Source of the DNA: Alternaria dauci
Lineage: Eukaryota > Ascomycota > Dothideomycetes > Pleosporales > Pleosporaceae
NCBI RefSeq assembly: GCF_042100115.1
Contig: NC_091275.1
Coordinates: forward strand, 1,860,001-1,924,000
Direction of reading: 5' to 3'
DNA length: 64,000 bases
Below, one piece after another: positions 10,781 through 24,096 of the stretch. A program made the position numbers and the translations under genes. The notes beneath the pieces were generated by a model. It made no database searches, was not told where the DNA came from, and saw only the letters and a program-made list of their open reading frames with translations. Numbering within the stretch: the first letter of the stretch is position 1; each line of letters starts with the position of its first letter.

Positions 10781-12416
10781 ATGAGCGTTCCCCGTAGCCT
10801 GTTCGCAGGCACGCAAACAGCACGATCTGCGATTACCACACAATGCTTTGCCAAAAGATCTACTCAGACTTTGCTGCTTTTTGCAAGACAGCAGTCGAAC
10901 CAAGCCACCAGGAAGCTGCACCAGCAGACGCCACGAAAAGCTCAACATACCGCCGCCGCCGCTCGAGAAGTTGAATCATCAAACCCCGCACTCTCCTTCC
11001 CATGCCTCGATGCCCAGGAGGCTCGCTCTGTCTCTCTTTCACGAAAGCGCGCATCTTCAGGACCAGAACCCTCATATACCTCTGGACACACCCTGAATTT
11101 CCATTCGACACAGCCCATACTGCTTGATTGGGGCGGCATATTGCCAGAGTTCAACATTGCATATGAGACATGGGGACACCTCAACCCGAGCAAGAGTAAT
11201 GCCATTCTGCTCCATACTGGGCTATCTGCTTCGAGCCATGCCCACAGCACAAACACGAACACAAAGCCGGGATGGTGGGAGAGGTTTATCGGGCCAGGAA
11301 AGCCTCTAGATACAGACAAATACTTCGTCGTCTGCACAAACGTAATCGGAGGATGCTACGGCTCGACTGGACCATCTTCAATCGACCCTGCCAATGGCGA
11401 GCGATACGCGACCCGATTCCCGATTCTTACTATGGAGGACATGGTGCGCGCACAGTTCCGACTGCTGGACAACCTGGGCATCCAGAAGCTGTATGCGAGC
11501 GTGGGATCGAGTATGGGTGGTATGCAAAGTCTAGCCGCTGGGACGCTGTTTCCGGACCGCGTGGGTCGTCTCGTCAGCATCAGTGGATGTGCACGCAGTC
11601 ACCCATACAGCATTGCCATGCGACATACCCAACGTCAAGGTTAGTGCATACAGCGGGCATGGATCGTGCGCAGTTGTTAACTTATTTCCAGTGCTCATGA
11701 TGGACCCGAACTGGAATCGCGGCTTCTACTATGACGGCATCCCTCCACACAGCGGCATGAAGCTTGCACGAGAAATTGCCACAGTCACATATCGAAGTGG
11801 CCCAGAGTGGGAGCAACGATTTGGCCGACGCCGGGCGGACCCTTCGCGACCACCAGCTCTTTGCCCCGACTTCCTCATTGAAACATACCTCGACCATGCA
11901 GGAGAGAAATGGTGTCTGGAGTACGATCCGAACAGCTTGCTCTACGTCTCCAAAGCTATGGACCTATTCGATCTGGGACAAGAGCACCGTAATCGCATCA
12001 ACGAGTTGCGTAAGGCGAACAGCGGCAAAATGCAAGCTTACCTGGATGGCCAAGACATCACATCTGACGCCAGCAGCGATTTGTGCAGCTTGACTTTGCC
12101 TGATCAGCCATACGAGGAAAAAGAGCAGCCTGCTGATGTCGACTTTGTAGCACAGACGGATGGAAACGAACCACCAGCCGATCTCGTGGCTGGACTGAAG
12201 CCTCTTGCAAACACCCCGACTCTTGTCTTAGGTGTTGCTAGTGACATCCTGTTCCCTGCCTGGCAGCAGAAGGAGATAGCAACAACGCTCAAGCGTACTG
12301 GTAACAAAAACGTTACGCACATTGAACTTGGGGAAGAGAAGAGCTTGTTCGGCCATGATACTTTCCTTCTTGATCTCCAGAATGTTGGTGGCGCTGTGCA
12401 GAACTTCCTAGGATGA
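10781..12416 (+). CDS. cysA: MetX-family serine/homoserine O-acyltransferase, mitochondrial (cysA type)
   Basis: Two exons (10781-11639, 11692-12416) give 527 residues. The first 50 or so residues are rich in Arg, Ser, Gln and Thr and poor in acidic residues, like a mitochondrial targeting peptide. The rest is an alpha/beta-hydrolase-fold acyltransferase: [14 protein letters not shown], a [14 protein letters not shown] oxyanion region, the nucleophile elbow GSSMGGMQ (Ser near 244), an Asp in GVASDILFP and the catalytic His in FGHDTF. Members acylate homoserine or serine from an acyl-CoA. The long mitochondrial form matches Aspergillus nidulans CysA (about 525 residues), a serine O-acetyltransferase feeding cysteine synthesis; some relatives are serine O-succinyltransferases. 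An acidic linker (about 420-460) interrupts the fold. Sulfur-assimilation role is likely; which acceptor and acyl donor it uses is not decided by what I can see. Confidence 0.88.
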
Positions 12417-12581
12417 TTGCGGTACTCTATAGTTGATATTCTTTTCTTTATCCAGATGCTCTATGCTGGAACGTTCACTGGACTCGAAAAGTATGCATTG
12501 GGGGCGTTTGCTGAAGCTTCATGAACATCGACATAAATTTACAATAAGAGACCCGACACCGAGATTCATCTCACAACATGT

Positions 12582-13583
12582 TTACTTTGTCCCAGGTTTC
12601 TCACTCGTGACGTTGAGCCCCTTCCATTCTGCACTCATGGCCTCGTCAATCCACTTGCACTCTGTCGATGCAATATGTTCGCGGACATACTGTTCCAGCG
12701 TCGCAGTTCCTGGGGCGCCTTCGTAGATGGCCAGGGCACCAACACGGGGAATGTGTAAGCTGGATGCGAGTCGGGATTCCGCTGATGTTTGGACCGGAAT
12801 GAGCCGTGTGACTGCTGTGGAGCTTTTTGGTGTAGCGAGTGGTGGAGATAGCGTGGCCAAATGGACCAGTGTTGGAAGATGGGCGTGTGCGGGTGACAAC
12901 GAGGGTTTGGGGTGGGTTAGTATGACCATGCTTAGGGGTTTGATGGCTTCTTCTGGATGCTCTTCCGGCGTCTCTTTCTTTTCTGCGCCATTCTCGGCCT
13001 TCATAGGGATATTGAGCTGTACTGGGTCCTTGGTAGATTTTTGATCCACAACAGGTGCGGTAGAAGGAGCGTTTTTGGCAGCTAAAGCCTCCAGATGCCG
13101 CGTTACGCTATTGAGGCCGATGAGTAAATGCTTGCCAATCTCTGGAACAGTAGGTACAGCCTCGGCCGTTGCAGGGTCATCACCACCTTGTTTCGTGTTG
13201 CGCTTTCTCTTCTTGCCTTTGGATGGATGGATGTGTGTTCTGCGGTGGTCGCCTAGTGGTGTGATGAGGCTACGATGTCGTTAGTGGTCAGGAAAGAAGA
13301 GAGCACGGTAGGATCTCGAGTGGTAGGAGAAATCCTCGCCATGAATATGCATCGAAGGTCGGGCGCAAAGTCGAGACGAAGTGGTAGGAGGATGAAGCTT
13401 CGCTTTGCGTACCTACTTGCATAGCAGTTCTAGTATGACTTGTTCATCCTCGCGTGAAACCTCGGGCCTGCAAATGTCAGCAGAGTCCATTGGGAGATGG
13501 GGTGTGTGCGCCCACCACTTTGTCTCTGTGAATGGAGACGATGTTTTGAAAACGGGCTTCGCGCTCTGTTTCGCAGGCGCCAT
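12582..13583 (-). CDS. POP3: RNase P / RNase MRP protein subunit Pop3
   Basis: Three exons (13583-13516, 13467-13417, 13269-12582) join to 268 residues. Exon 1 encodes MAPAKQSAKPVFKTSSPFTETKW and continues across a 48-nt intron into PEVSREDEQVILELLC, matching the Pop3 start (SPFT..xWPxI...LLELLC). After a 147-nt intron with a CACTAACGAC branch site comes LITPLGDHRRTHIHPSKGKKRKRN, also characteristic. The C-terminal part contains LASSLHIPRVGALAIYEGAP and ends in a WIDEAMSAEWKGLNV helix. The middle is a low-complexity Lys/Glu/Pro segment. Pop3 is a protein subunit of the tRNA- and rRNA-processing ribonucleoproteins RNase P and MRP in the nucleus. The second donor (GTAGGT) was chosen because the alternative four bases on would leave an in-frame stop. 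It converges on cysA, with stop codons 165 bp apart. Confidence 0.85.
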
Positions 13584-14152
13584 TGTCAGGAGAGCTTTTC
13601 CAGCTGGCTGTCGCGACAGCTATCTGGCAGCGTGGAAGAGCAGAAGTACTTTTCAAGCTGGCCGAAGTGCGCCCGACACCCTGTCAGTACTCCGTCCAGA
13701 TAGGTGAGACTTGTAAGGTGGAGTAGACGGGCGTGCCTTGCATTAGATGGAGGATTTCTTAATCTTGATCTGATGCGGCCTAGGCGGTCCTCACTACCGG
13801 TAAGCGGCGCGCTAACTCCACAGCGGGAACGAACTAGGATGACGATAGTGGGGTTTCTTAGCTACGCGTCGAATATCTGAAGCTCTACCTGCCAACTTGA
13901 ATCTGCTGCTCTTTCATTGCATTTCCCCCCCGATTCCGGCTCGTTATCGTCGTCGAGGTCGATGAAATCCAACCTCGCCGCGCCTTCCCTGCCGCTGTGC
14001 AAGGCTGTTGGCCGCTAGGGCTGGAAGGAGCTGCTGTTGCCTGTACGTGGGACTGCTTGCTCTCTGCCTGGCCTCACCTGCCTGCACGCGTGCTGATAGT
14101 TGCTGGCCACGCCTAGTCCCTTCGCAGACACAAACACCGGCTTTTTACCGTC
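13584..14152. other. Divergent promoter region, POP3 / ubiquitin protease
   Basis: These 569 bp lie between divergent starts. CT-rich stretches (around 13910-13930 and 14060-14150) look like fungal promoter/leader sequence. No additional gene is evident. Confidence 0.45.
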
Positions 14153-17100
14153 ATGCCCGCGCCAGACATAGATATAGTGCAGTCTGTCGCTGCAGACGAG
14201 CCAGCAACCACCGCCTCTGCCTCGCCGCCGCCGCCACGCCGCGACCCCGTGGAAGACGCCGACGCCAGCTACACCCGCAAACGCCCCCGCCTGCACCGCG
14301 GGAGCAACAGCCTGTGCGCCATGCCTAGCGAGCCCCAGACCCCTGCCAACACTGCCCCAGACTCCTCTGAGACGCAGGTAGAGATGACCATTCGCTCACA
14401 CCCGCCCTTGTCCCCAGTGCGTGGTGGAGACGAGCACCACGGCAATGCTAACGACTTCCTCGAGGATGCCTCACCCACCCCGGCTCAGTCGCCCATCCTC
14501 ATAACTAGTAGCGAAGATGAGCGTCCAAGTCCGCCCATCATGATCATCGACGACAACGACGACGTTGAAGCTGTTGCCTTTCCGGTAGAGGTGGACGCAG
14601 AAGACTACTTTCGCCGATTTCCCTACTCCCAGCACGGTGGCTACTCTACCGTTGTTCGCGACCTGGCACAGCACATACAAGGCGGTAAGTCATGTCCCAC
14701 ACCCACTCGACGCCAGCAATTTTAACAATAGTAGTCGACAACGACGTCGATTTCGACTTCTTTCCTAGCCTTGCGCGATGGCTGGCCGACCTACCCGAAC
14801 CCTCCGCCACGTCACATGGCTTTTATGCGAGCAAGGCCATGTTCTGGGACGATTTCTCTTCACTGGTGAACAAAGTGCTATCACGCAGAGCTGCATTCGG
14901 TCACCAACTAGACGATCGTCGCACGGGCGACATGTTCTACAGCTTTCTGAGTGCATATATCAGGATATGCTCCTACCTCCTGCTCGCCGACATCTACCTA
15001 CTCTCCCGGCCGCGGCATGATGAGACGTATAATTTGCCTCTCCTTAGCCAGAAGCATATGCGGAACTGGCATACCATCCTTCTCCCTGACAAGGCGCCTG
15101 TATTTTCCATGGTTAGCAAAGAATACTCCGCCGATATGCGCAGAATGGTCTCGCTACTCCAGAGGGACTTCCTGGCCGCCAATGGTGCTGAAAACCTGCT
15201 ACGATTGGCCAACGACGCCTTCCGCCACGTACCTTTGAACACGCAAGCCCAGATTGCAGCGTTCGCCGCTCCTGTACTGTGCTCGTTGGGTGCATCGATG
15301 TCCCAGGGTCCCAAATCTTCGACCGATGGCGATTTCTCTGAGTTCTGCCGCGGAGTCCTACAGTTCTTGGAGAAGTATATGGACGATCTCTTCGATTTGA
15401 GCAGAACCACCGACTCTACCGTCGCTCGAGACTTGATTCAACACTTTCATTCTCTACTGTTTGAGCTATGCATATGGGACAAGAGGATAGAGTCAGATCT
15501 GGTGGACAGATTCTTAGATTTTCGAAGCGTAGATTCGCCAACAACTTCGTCCTCCTCCGAAAGCAGTCCTACCGCAAACCATGACGACTATGTCAATGAC
15601 CCTCAATACTTTCCAGCACTAGTTGCCAACGCCTGGAAGTTCAAGATTCTGCGCAGATATCTCACCAAAGGAAAAATGGACTTGCGCGTAATGAGTATAA
15701 GTGTCATGGATGTCAGCTTGATCGAAATCTGGAAACAGTACAATGAGGCCAACGCGACAGGAAAGCATCCTGTCATGCGGTACCTAGCGGACTTTCTTCT
15801 CGATGGGAAAGTGGTCGACTACCTCGTCAGCGTGGACTCGCATCCGCAGCTCATTGCCCGCAGCGGTAATATTATTGGATTTCTCGTCGTGACTCAGCGT
15901 TGGACGGACTCCCAAGCGGACGCCATCTGGAACACGGTCGTCACAAATCCTGACCCTCGAGTGGTTACCGCAACTATGACCATGCTTAGGCCAATCATGC
16001 ATTTGATGAGGCCCTCTGATCATTTGTACTTTTGTACTAAGCTTCATGAGACGCCTATTGGTAGCTATACGATGGAGATCTTCCGATTTCTACAAGATCT
16101 GGGCCAAAAGATCGTTGAGAAGGCCTCGGCCGAAGACTACGCCACTAGGGAAGATACCGCTAGACCATGGAATGTTTGCATCCGTCTTGTCCGCGACATA
16201 ATGTCTCAGAAGGTGGCAGATAAGGACATGCTGGACCTGTATTGCGAGGTTGCAGAGCACCTAAAATCTTTTGCACACAGCGTCCCCGTCGAGGAGCGGC
16301 ATTCAATTTACAGGGATTGTGCGGATTATATCGGCAGTAACTCAGCCAAGGCAACTGGAAGTGCAAGGGTCATCTTCTCATTAGCCTCACCAATCCCCTG
16401 TGGCGATGGATCCTTCTTTCAGGAGAACCAAGACGTTACTCGTAAAATCTTGAGCGAGATAACATCGTTTGTCGGTCTCGAGAGGAATCATGAACCATCT
16501 GCACACCAACAGCTAGCTCTCCGTTGTCGGTTAGAGCTTCTAGCACTCATGATTTGTCGTGCTGGATCAGCCATACCTGTCGAGATGTACAAGCAGCTAT
16601 GGGAACACACCATTGGCCTACGTGCGCTTTCAAACACAGCCCGAGACTGGGCATGGGTGCAACTATTCCAAACGCTCAAAGTTGCTCCAGACAACGACTA
16701 CTGTAGGCAACTCGTCTCTTCCCACATGGTACACATGGACCCCAGCATGTACACAAATGGCATGTTCGAATTTGTCGCCAATTACAACTTTCCTATGACG
16801 CGGCAGCTTGTGGTGACCGACCAAGGGGAAAAGATTGCATTGCAGATTCCAGGTGCCGATGTTCTATGGTCTATGGTTCTATCGTCACCAGAAGGCACTA
16901 TTGAAGACCGTGCTGCTCTTCTTCTTGCGAGTCGCTACGTACAAATCAACGAAGCTGAGGGTGTCATGCTAGCAGATGTCGAAGTTGCCCATACTGTCCT
17001 GGTTGAGAAGTGCATGCAGGAGATGCGTTGCGCCTGCAAGGTCATACGCAGTCAGTCCTCAGATGGTGGCGACCCGACAACTATGGGTGTTGCTGTATCT

Positions 17101-20100
17101 GACTTGGCTGTACATGAGAATGAGGGCCGATTTCGCCGAATCATCTTATTTCAAAAGCTCCTACTTGAGATGATACGGCAGAAACCAGAATTCAACCGCA
17201 GCCGAAGAGCAGATTCCAAAGTCGACGACACGGATGTACCCTACGGCGATGCGATCGCGATCAGATACCAGTATGGTAATGATAGACAGGTCGTGATGAT
17301 GGGCGCACATCACACTGTGGAAGATCTCTACCGCAGATTATGTCATGTGTCGAAATGCACCAAGGTCAACTTGTTCGCGAAAGGCAAGCGGCTCAACGTC
17401 GCGAGTAGGTCGAACGAGAAACTGAGCCGTATCGACTTCGGGGGACAGCTCCTCGTACAAAGGGCTCCTGATGCGGAAGTCACTCACCCTTTGTCCGGAC
17501 AGAGTACAGGATCTTCGGTTTTCGAATTCACAGTGGGTAAGTATTTGGACGAGCTGTTCTCATTGATGGACACCGATGATAACCTAAGTCAAATGGTATG
17601 TATCTGCATGAGATGGCGTTGTGGTTTGCTAATTCTCACCAGGTGTTCGATTATTTGAGTTTCTTCCCAGCTCGACATACCTTCGCGGACAGTGTTATGG
17701 CAGGCACAGCACGATCAGAAGATCTCTTTCCCCCAGGAAAATTGTATCAGGCAAGGTACGCGGCTATGGCCCTCCAGGCTAGATTGAGAGAACAGATACG
17801 TAACGTAAAGCTACCGAACGATCTCCTTTAGTATCATTGTACTAACGAACTACAAGTCAACCCTAGATGAGAAATTTCTGAGTAGTGCTATACGTCAGTT
17901 GAACAAAGCCCTTCTCAATCCTCGGCTCATCAGCGATACAATCTCAAGTTTTCAAGAGTTGCAACTAGCTGCTGTCCTCGTAGCAGCCCTCCTAGAGTTT
18001 CTTAGAGGTAAGTGCCACACTCTCGCCTCTCATAACATGGCCAATGCCTTATGCACAGTAGAGCGCCCTTCCGCGGACGCCTCAGCAACCTATTTCTCTG
18101 ATGGCACACAACTCGGAAACCGCCTTATCATGATTCTGTCCATTGCACTTGAAACGAATGAAGATGCTACCGTAGTTCAAGATTGCTACGCCACTATCTT
18201 AGAAGCATCACTTCACTCGCGCATTGTGTGGGAAGCTTTTGTTGAACACCCCCAAGTTCCGCGATTGCACCAAGACCTACTTCTGAGAGACCCCAGGGAG
18301 TCTTTACGGCAGCACATTGCGCGAAAAATTGATTCCGTCTGCGGTGGCGACCTTCCATCGACATGTCCACTCGGCAAAAGCGAAATTGCCACCCAATTCT
18401 GGGCGGTCATTTCTGCAATCCTTCCAGATTCTGTGGGCCTTCCTACCCAATCTCATCAACTACTCGACATTGCCGAGCGGGTTTTTCGGGCAAAGCACGA
18501 GTACGAACGTAACGAACCCTCACTCCGACTGTACTTGACAAAGTGGATCGATCTCCTCTTGAACCACAAGCATCAGGAGTTTGTAGGCCGAGATGAGATC
18601 GATCATGTCGTTTTTGGTCTCACCAAGCTCATCCTATGCTGTATATTGTCACTGAAGTCATTCAAGAGGCCTCTCAATGCAGGCGATGTGATTGAGAAGA
18701 TCTTCAGGAAGTATGTGTTTACAGAGAGGTACGTTGCGCAAACCGACCCAATCCAGACATCGAGCGATTCTGCCGTAGTATGCTACCTTTTTTTGATACG
18801 GCAAGATACTGACCTGAACCAGTCGCTCTTCTGCAGAGGCTGGCCTAGCTACTGTTCCGATACTCGAACCACAAACGAGGCATGAGATGTACGATCTCAT
18901 GCTTGCCCTAGTCGACGATAGCAACACGTACAATACCCTCACCAAGCTCGCAGGGAATGTAGAAAACGAGGAATACGAGCCAGCACTGGCCGCTATCTCT
19001 GTCGACCGCTCCATGGAGATACGCTCCGCCACAGGCTATGTGGGGCTGTACAACCCACGCGCCATTTGCTATGCAAACTCCCTTCTCACCCAGCTCTTTA
19101 TGAATCTGAATTTCCGAAAGTTTATCCTGGGCTTGGAGCTTCAAGATGGTTGTGGATCTCAACAACTTCTTCTTGAAACGCAGAGGCTATTTACAAACAT
19201 GCAGCATTCCTTTCGCAGGTCCGCAGATCCACGCAGCTTCGCAGCGTGTGTCAAAAACTCAGAGCTCATGCCTATAGACATCAGTGTCCAGATGGATGCA
19301 GATGAGTTTTATAATTCCCTCTTCGATCAGTGGGAACGCCAACTCATCAAAGACGAGCACAAGCAGCAGTTTCGCTCATTCTACGGGGGACAAACCTTGA
19401 ATCAGATCAAATCCAAAGAGTGCGAACATGTCTCGGAGCGGATGGAGCCATTCTTCGCGGTACAATGCGATGTTCAGGGCAAGTCCACACTTCAAGAGAG
19501 TCTCCAGGCTTTCGTTAGAGGCGATGTCATGGAGGGCGACAACAAGTACAAGTGTGAAAGCTGCGGAGGTAGATACGTCGGCGCAGTCAAGCGGTAAGTT
19601 GCATTCAGATTTGGTATCGAGTGAAGCTGACTATTCAGAACCTGCTTCAAGGAGGTGCCTGACAATCTTATCTTCCATCTGAAGCGCTTCGAGTTTGACC
19701 TGGCCGACTTCAGCCGGAGAAAAGTCTACGACCACTTCGAGTTCCCACCATCTATCGATATCAGCGCATATCATGTTGACTATCTTAGTGACCCGAGCAA
19801 GACAAGGGAAGCGGATATGTTCGACCTTGTTGGTGTACTTGTACATACAGGTACCTGCGAGCATGGTCATTACTACTCTTACATTCGTGAGCGACCTTGT
19901 CCGACCGGAAATGCGGCACCAACCTGGGTTGAGTTTGATGATAGCAATGTTGGACCTTTCGACCCAGCAGACATTGCGTATCGGGCGTTTGGAGGTTTGA
20001 CAGAAGATACTTTCAACCGCACACCGAAACAGTACTCCGCATACATGCTCTTCTATCAACGTCGGACTGCCATAGAAAACGACCAGCGCAATTGGGTATC

Positions 20101-21954
20101 TTCTCCAGACGGGAAGACTCTAAAAGTCCCCATGCCTTCAGCCCTCGAGAATGAGGTTGATCTTAAAAACGAGGTGTTCATTCGAGAATACTGTCGCTTC
20201 GATCCAAACCATACAAAGTTTGTGCGACAGCTCCATGCCATGTCACGTACTATTAACCACGGGTCTTGCTCTGAAGGCCATCTGCAGGTACGAAATATCG
20301 CGCTTAATACACTCGGGCTCACATTACTAACGCCTTGCAGGAAACTCGCTCTTTGAAGATAATGCTTGCACATCTCGGCAACATTGTCTGGCGTCACATG
20401 ACTTCCGGCATCTTTTCCGAAACCTTGCTCCAGCTGAGACGCTCTGTCTTGCCCTGCTCAAACTGCTGCAACATTGTCATTAAGGTTCTTGCTGCCGATG
20501 AGTGGATTTTACTGAATATGCTGCTTCGTTGCACACATGCCAAAGTACGTGCTCAAACACGCAGCTTTCTCATCGACTGTCTTAAAGCATCGCGCGAAAA
20601 GGACCCCATTTCATATGGCCTGGAGGATACTGAGAACGACATGGACAATGATTCTTCTTCATTTACAGGTGGGGTACTTTCAAGTTTGATGAGCAGATTG
20701 CGCATCATCACAACCGAGACCCACATGTCCATACGGGGCTGGGACGACTTCTATCTCACCCTAACTCAGATACTCGAGCTGGGTCACATGGAGATCGCTG
20801 TCGTACTGGATTGCGGCTTCCTGGATTTCTGTCTGAAACTGCTTTGTATGCACTCGTACAAGCGGTTCCAGGACGATGATCCCGACCTATGGAGAATCGT
20901 CAGCAAGAAGTCAGGAATCTATAACAGGCTCATCGGATTCCTGTCGAATTTGCTCTTACGCACGGATACTCGTCTACCAGCCATTGCCTTAGGGAGCGAT
21001 CGCCTAGCTTCCCTCGATCGAGAGACTATGATGTTTCCGTTAACCTTTCCAGAACGAAATATGCTGTATTGGTGGGACCCTGATCTAAAAGCCATAGCGG
21101 TTCTAGACAAGGCGCTGGAGATATTCGATGAGTCGAAAATGGATTACTTCCATCCCGGCGACATGGTCAAATCAATGCTTGGTTGGCGAGACCCGCAGGC
21201 TCAGTCCAGCCTCTTCAAGACCCTTGTCGAAGGCATTATTTCGCTCGACCCTCCCTTTTGCGACGCTTACATGAGAGCTTCACTGTCATACTGCGAAGGC
21301 TGTCCAGTGGTCGACAATGTCCACAAGATCATTACAACAATTGCGAAGGCGGTTGCCTCAAACAGCCGGATGGAAGAGGATCGCGCACCTGGCGGTTCGG
21401 CCGCTCTCGATTTCTTTTGCGGTCTCCTGCAAACAAAAAATGAGTCCATCTTTCAGCAGAAACACCGCTACCTGTTCCATATGTGGGTCATGGGAAAAAG
21501 CCGCATTTGGGCGCCTCCTTTACTCTTACACAAGCTGGAGGACGTACGCCAAGGTGCACAGACGCTTGTCTGCGAGCTTTACAAGGCCTGCGAAGGATGG
21601 CCTGTGGATCTGATGCTATTCAGATGGAAAACACTTCGTGAGACGACGACCGATATGATGAAGCGCATCGTGTACGAGAAAGATTCAGGCCTGCAGAAAC
21701 ACCATCTATCCCCACTCATCGAGACTTGCCAGTTTCTCGTTCAGCAGCTCTACGACCTGAATCAGAGTGGGGATCCCGAATTGGATCTGTATAGAGATGT
21801 TGTCAACGACACCACATGCATGCAACAATGGGCTGAGGAGATTGAGCCCAGACTGGAAACTTGGCCGCAGGATGATAGCCTATCAGCGGCTGGTCTCTAT
21901 GATAATTCTGGCAGTGAGTCAGAAGGAGAAGAAGTATATGATAATGATGTATGA
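14153..21954 (+). CDS. Very large ubiquitin-specific protease (USP34/USP9X-like deubiquitinase)
   Basis: Eight exons (14153-14684, 14732-17595, 17643-17804, 17857-18007, 18059-18728, 18823-19593, 19639-20287, 20341-21954) join to 2470 residues. A disordered acidic N-terminus (1-170) leads into a long helical-repeat region. A ubiquitin-like segment lies near residues 980-1050 (starting AIAIRYQYGNDRQVVM). The catalytic domain spans about 1530-1860: Cys box GLYNPRAICYANSLL (Cys near 1542), a CxxC pair in KCESCGG, a VPDNLIFHLKRFEFD block, and His box CEHGHYYSYIRE (His near 1794) with Asp/Asn in FDDSNV (about 1818). The helical flanks and size match USP34/USP9X-type enzymes, which remove ubiquitin from substrates. 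The Cys box deviates from the usual NxGNTCYMNS. Exon 4/5 are separated by a 51-nt intron with no stop, so retention would stay in frame. An alternative splice near 21914 could replace the last residues. Confidence 0.9.
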
Positions 21955-22965
21955 TCATTGACACACGCTGCGTCGGTAGATGGTTCACTCAAGTCCGACT
22001 CGTCGTCATCTCCTCCTTGTGCTACGGAGGGCGCCATCGATCGTTCTCCGGCCCGCTGTTCGGAGGTCACATACATCGGTAACGAAGAAATCACGATCTC
22101 TAGGAACTCTTGAGGTAGCAACAAGCCCATGGCTTTGCTAAGAGCAGACTGAGTGGATCTGAACTTTTTGCGCGTTGATTTTGCACAGAGTCATTGTTAG
22201 GAATTGGATGCCCTATGTCGGATGGATCTGGTGTACCACGGCATTCGCATTTGAACTTTGGTCTTTAGCGATCGTCTTCACTTTATTATTCATGCTTGGG
22301 TGGCATAGCGTAGGTGCTTGGGAGTACTTAGATGGGATGACCCCTTCATACTGGGAACCGGGCATGACTATTACACTTCACGACCATAGTATCCTCACAA
22401 TAGAAAACATATTCACGTACGTCTCATTCTATTTCGAGTGTGCTGCGGATAATGGGAAAGTATTGCTGAGCAGCCGAGTTTTCTCCGAGCATAATCATGC
22501 ACCGCGCTGAGACGACCCATTTTTATCCTAGATCCTTTGCCATGATATTTGCAACTGTAACAGCGGGGCGAAATTGCCCAATAGTCGAGGATGAAATTGG
22601 GGATGCGATATCGATAAGCATCAGGCTAAGCTTCGTCAGCCTGGTCATCGCGTCCCACCCGCAGAAACGACGTCATAGCGAGGTAACGCGGATGCTGCGG
22701 ACAAGCTTTCCGCACTCCAGAGCCGTGCCGTCATGATAAACAAGGCTACCCAGTCGGCGTTGCGATTGTTGTTGAATCCATATTCCCTCTTCTAATCTAC
22801 GATCCCTATTCCCCTCCTCCAGGTCTTCTAGCTTTGGTTCATTTGAGGTAGCATCCTTGCGAAGTAGCACGCGACAAACCTCATCCCAGATTCCAGCACC
22901 AGAACAACACCATTCGACAAGACTGGTATAACGATTGAAGCGGGTCAACTGAATTCACATTCACC
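21955..22965. other. Intergenic region between ubiquitin protease and phosphate carrier
   Basis: These 1.0 kb separate two genes on the same strand. An open stretch at 21980-22113 could be an alternative 3' exon of the protease. A 111-codon frame at 22175-22510 with hydrophobic residues resembles nothing I know. The last 250 bp are the presumed carrier promoter. Confidence 0.4.
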
Positions 22966-24096
22966 ATGGCGAACAAACTGGATGCGATGAAGCCGCAGAG
23001 GAAGATTGAGCTCTTTTCAGGCTCGTACTTTGCGGCATGTACAATGGGCGGTATTATCGCGTGCGGACCAACACATACCATGGTTACCCCTCTGGATCTG
23101 GTGAGTCTATAATGAAGGTTTGATTATACTTTGAAGTTGCTGAGGTACCTATAATGTTTCTGAGAAAATATGTGCTGACTCTCATCTCACAGGTAAAATG
23201 TCGCCGTCAAGTCGACTCCAACCTCTACAAATCCAATTCGCAAGCATGGAAAATGATCTATTCTAAAGAGGGACTGCGTGGTGTGTTCTTCGGTTGGACA
23301 CCTACTTTCATCGGTTACTCCATGCAAGGTGCTGGCAAGTACGGTTTCTACGAAGTCTTCAAGTACCTGTATGGCGAGAAGCTTGCTCCCGGCGCCCCAC
23401 AAACGGTCGTATATCTCGCTGCCTCCGCGTCCGCCGAATTTCTCGCCGACATTGCGCTATGCCCAATGGAAGCAATCAAGGTCCGGATGCAGACAACCAT
23501 GCCGCCATTCGCAAACACACTAAGGGAAGGTTGGTCAAAGGTGATCAAGGAGGAGGGCGTTGGTGGCCTGTACAAGGGCCTGTATCCTCTGTGGGCACGT
23601 CAAATCCCGTACACCATGGTCAAGTTCGCCACGTTTGAAGAGACTGTCAAGCAGATTTACGGCTTTTTGGGTAAGCCAAAGGAATCGTATGGAAGTTTGC
23701 AGCAAACTGGTGTGAGCTTCCTCGGTGGATATATCGCTGGTATTGGATGTGCAGTTGTCTCGCACCCTGCAGGTATGTTCGAAATGTTTCGCGAAGACCA
23801 GGGAATGATATATGGTGGCTAACATGTGCTAGATGTCATGGTCTCGAAGCTCAACAGCGACCGGAAGGCTGGCGAGGGCGCTGGCCAAGCTATTGGCAGA
23901 ATATACGGCAAGATTGGATTCGGTGGTCTGTGGAACGGATTGCCTGTCCGTATCTTCATGATTGGTACTTTGACTGCGTTCCAATGGCTTATTTACGACT
24001 CCTTCAAGGTCTACCTTGGTGTAAGTTGTTCCCATCCACACGTGTCTAGACGTGAAGCTAATCCTCAAACAGCTACCTACTACCGGTGGTCACTAA
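22966..24096 (+). CDS. PIC2: Mitochondrial phosphate/copper carrier, Pic2-like
   Basis: Four exons (22966-23100, 23193-23772, 23833-24020, 24073-24096) join to 308 residues, a standard mitochondrial carrier length. Three repeats are visible with carrier motifs: PLDLVKCRRQ at the end of repeat 1, [11 protein letters not shown] in repeat 2 and HPADVMVSKL in repeat 3. Each intron junction rebuilds a motif, for example HPA-D across 23773-23832. The N-terminus ([26 protein letters not shown]) and the tiny last exon encoding LPTTGGH match fungal phosphate carriers and yeast Pic2 in particular. Pic2 imports phosphate, and copper, across the inner mitochondrial membrane. Family secure; Pic2 versus Mir1 orthology is from recalled similarity and should be checked by a tree. 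Confidence 0.92.

Noticed and set aside
22175..22510. 111-codon plus-strand frame with hydrophobic residues
   Set aside because: It lies between two genes, shows no family motif, and starts inside a region that could be UTR. Chance frame is more likely.
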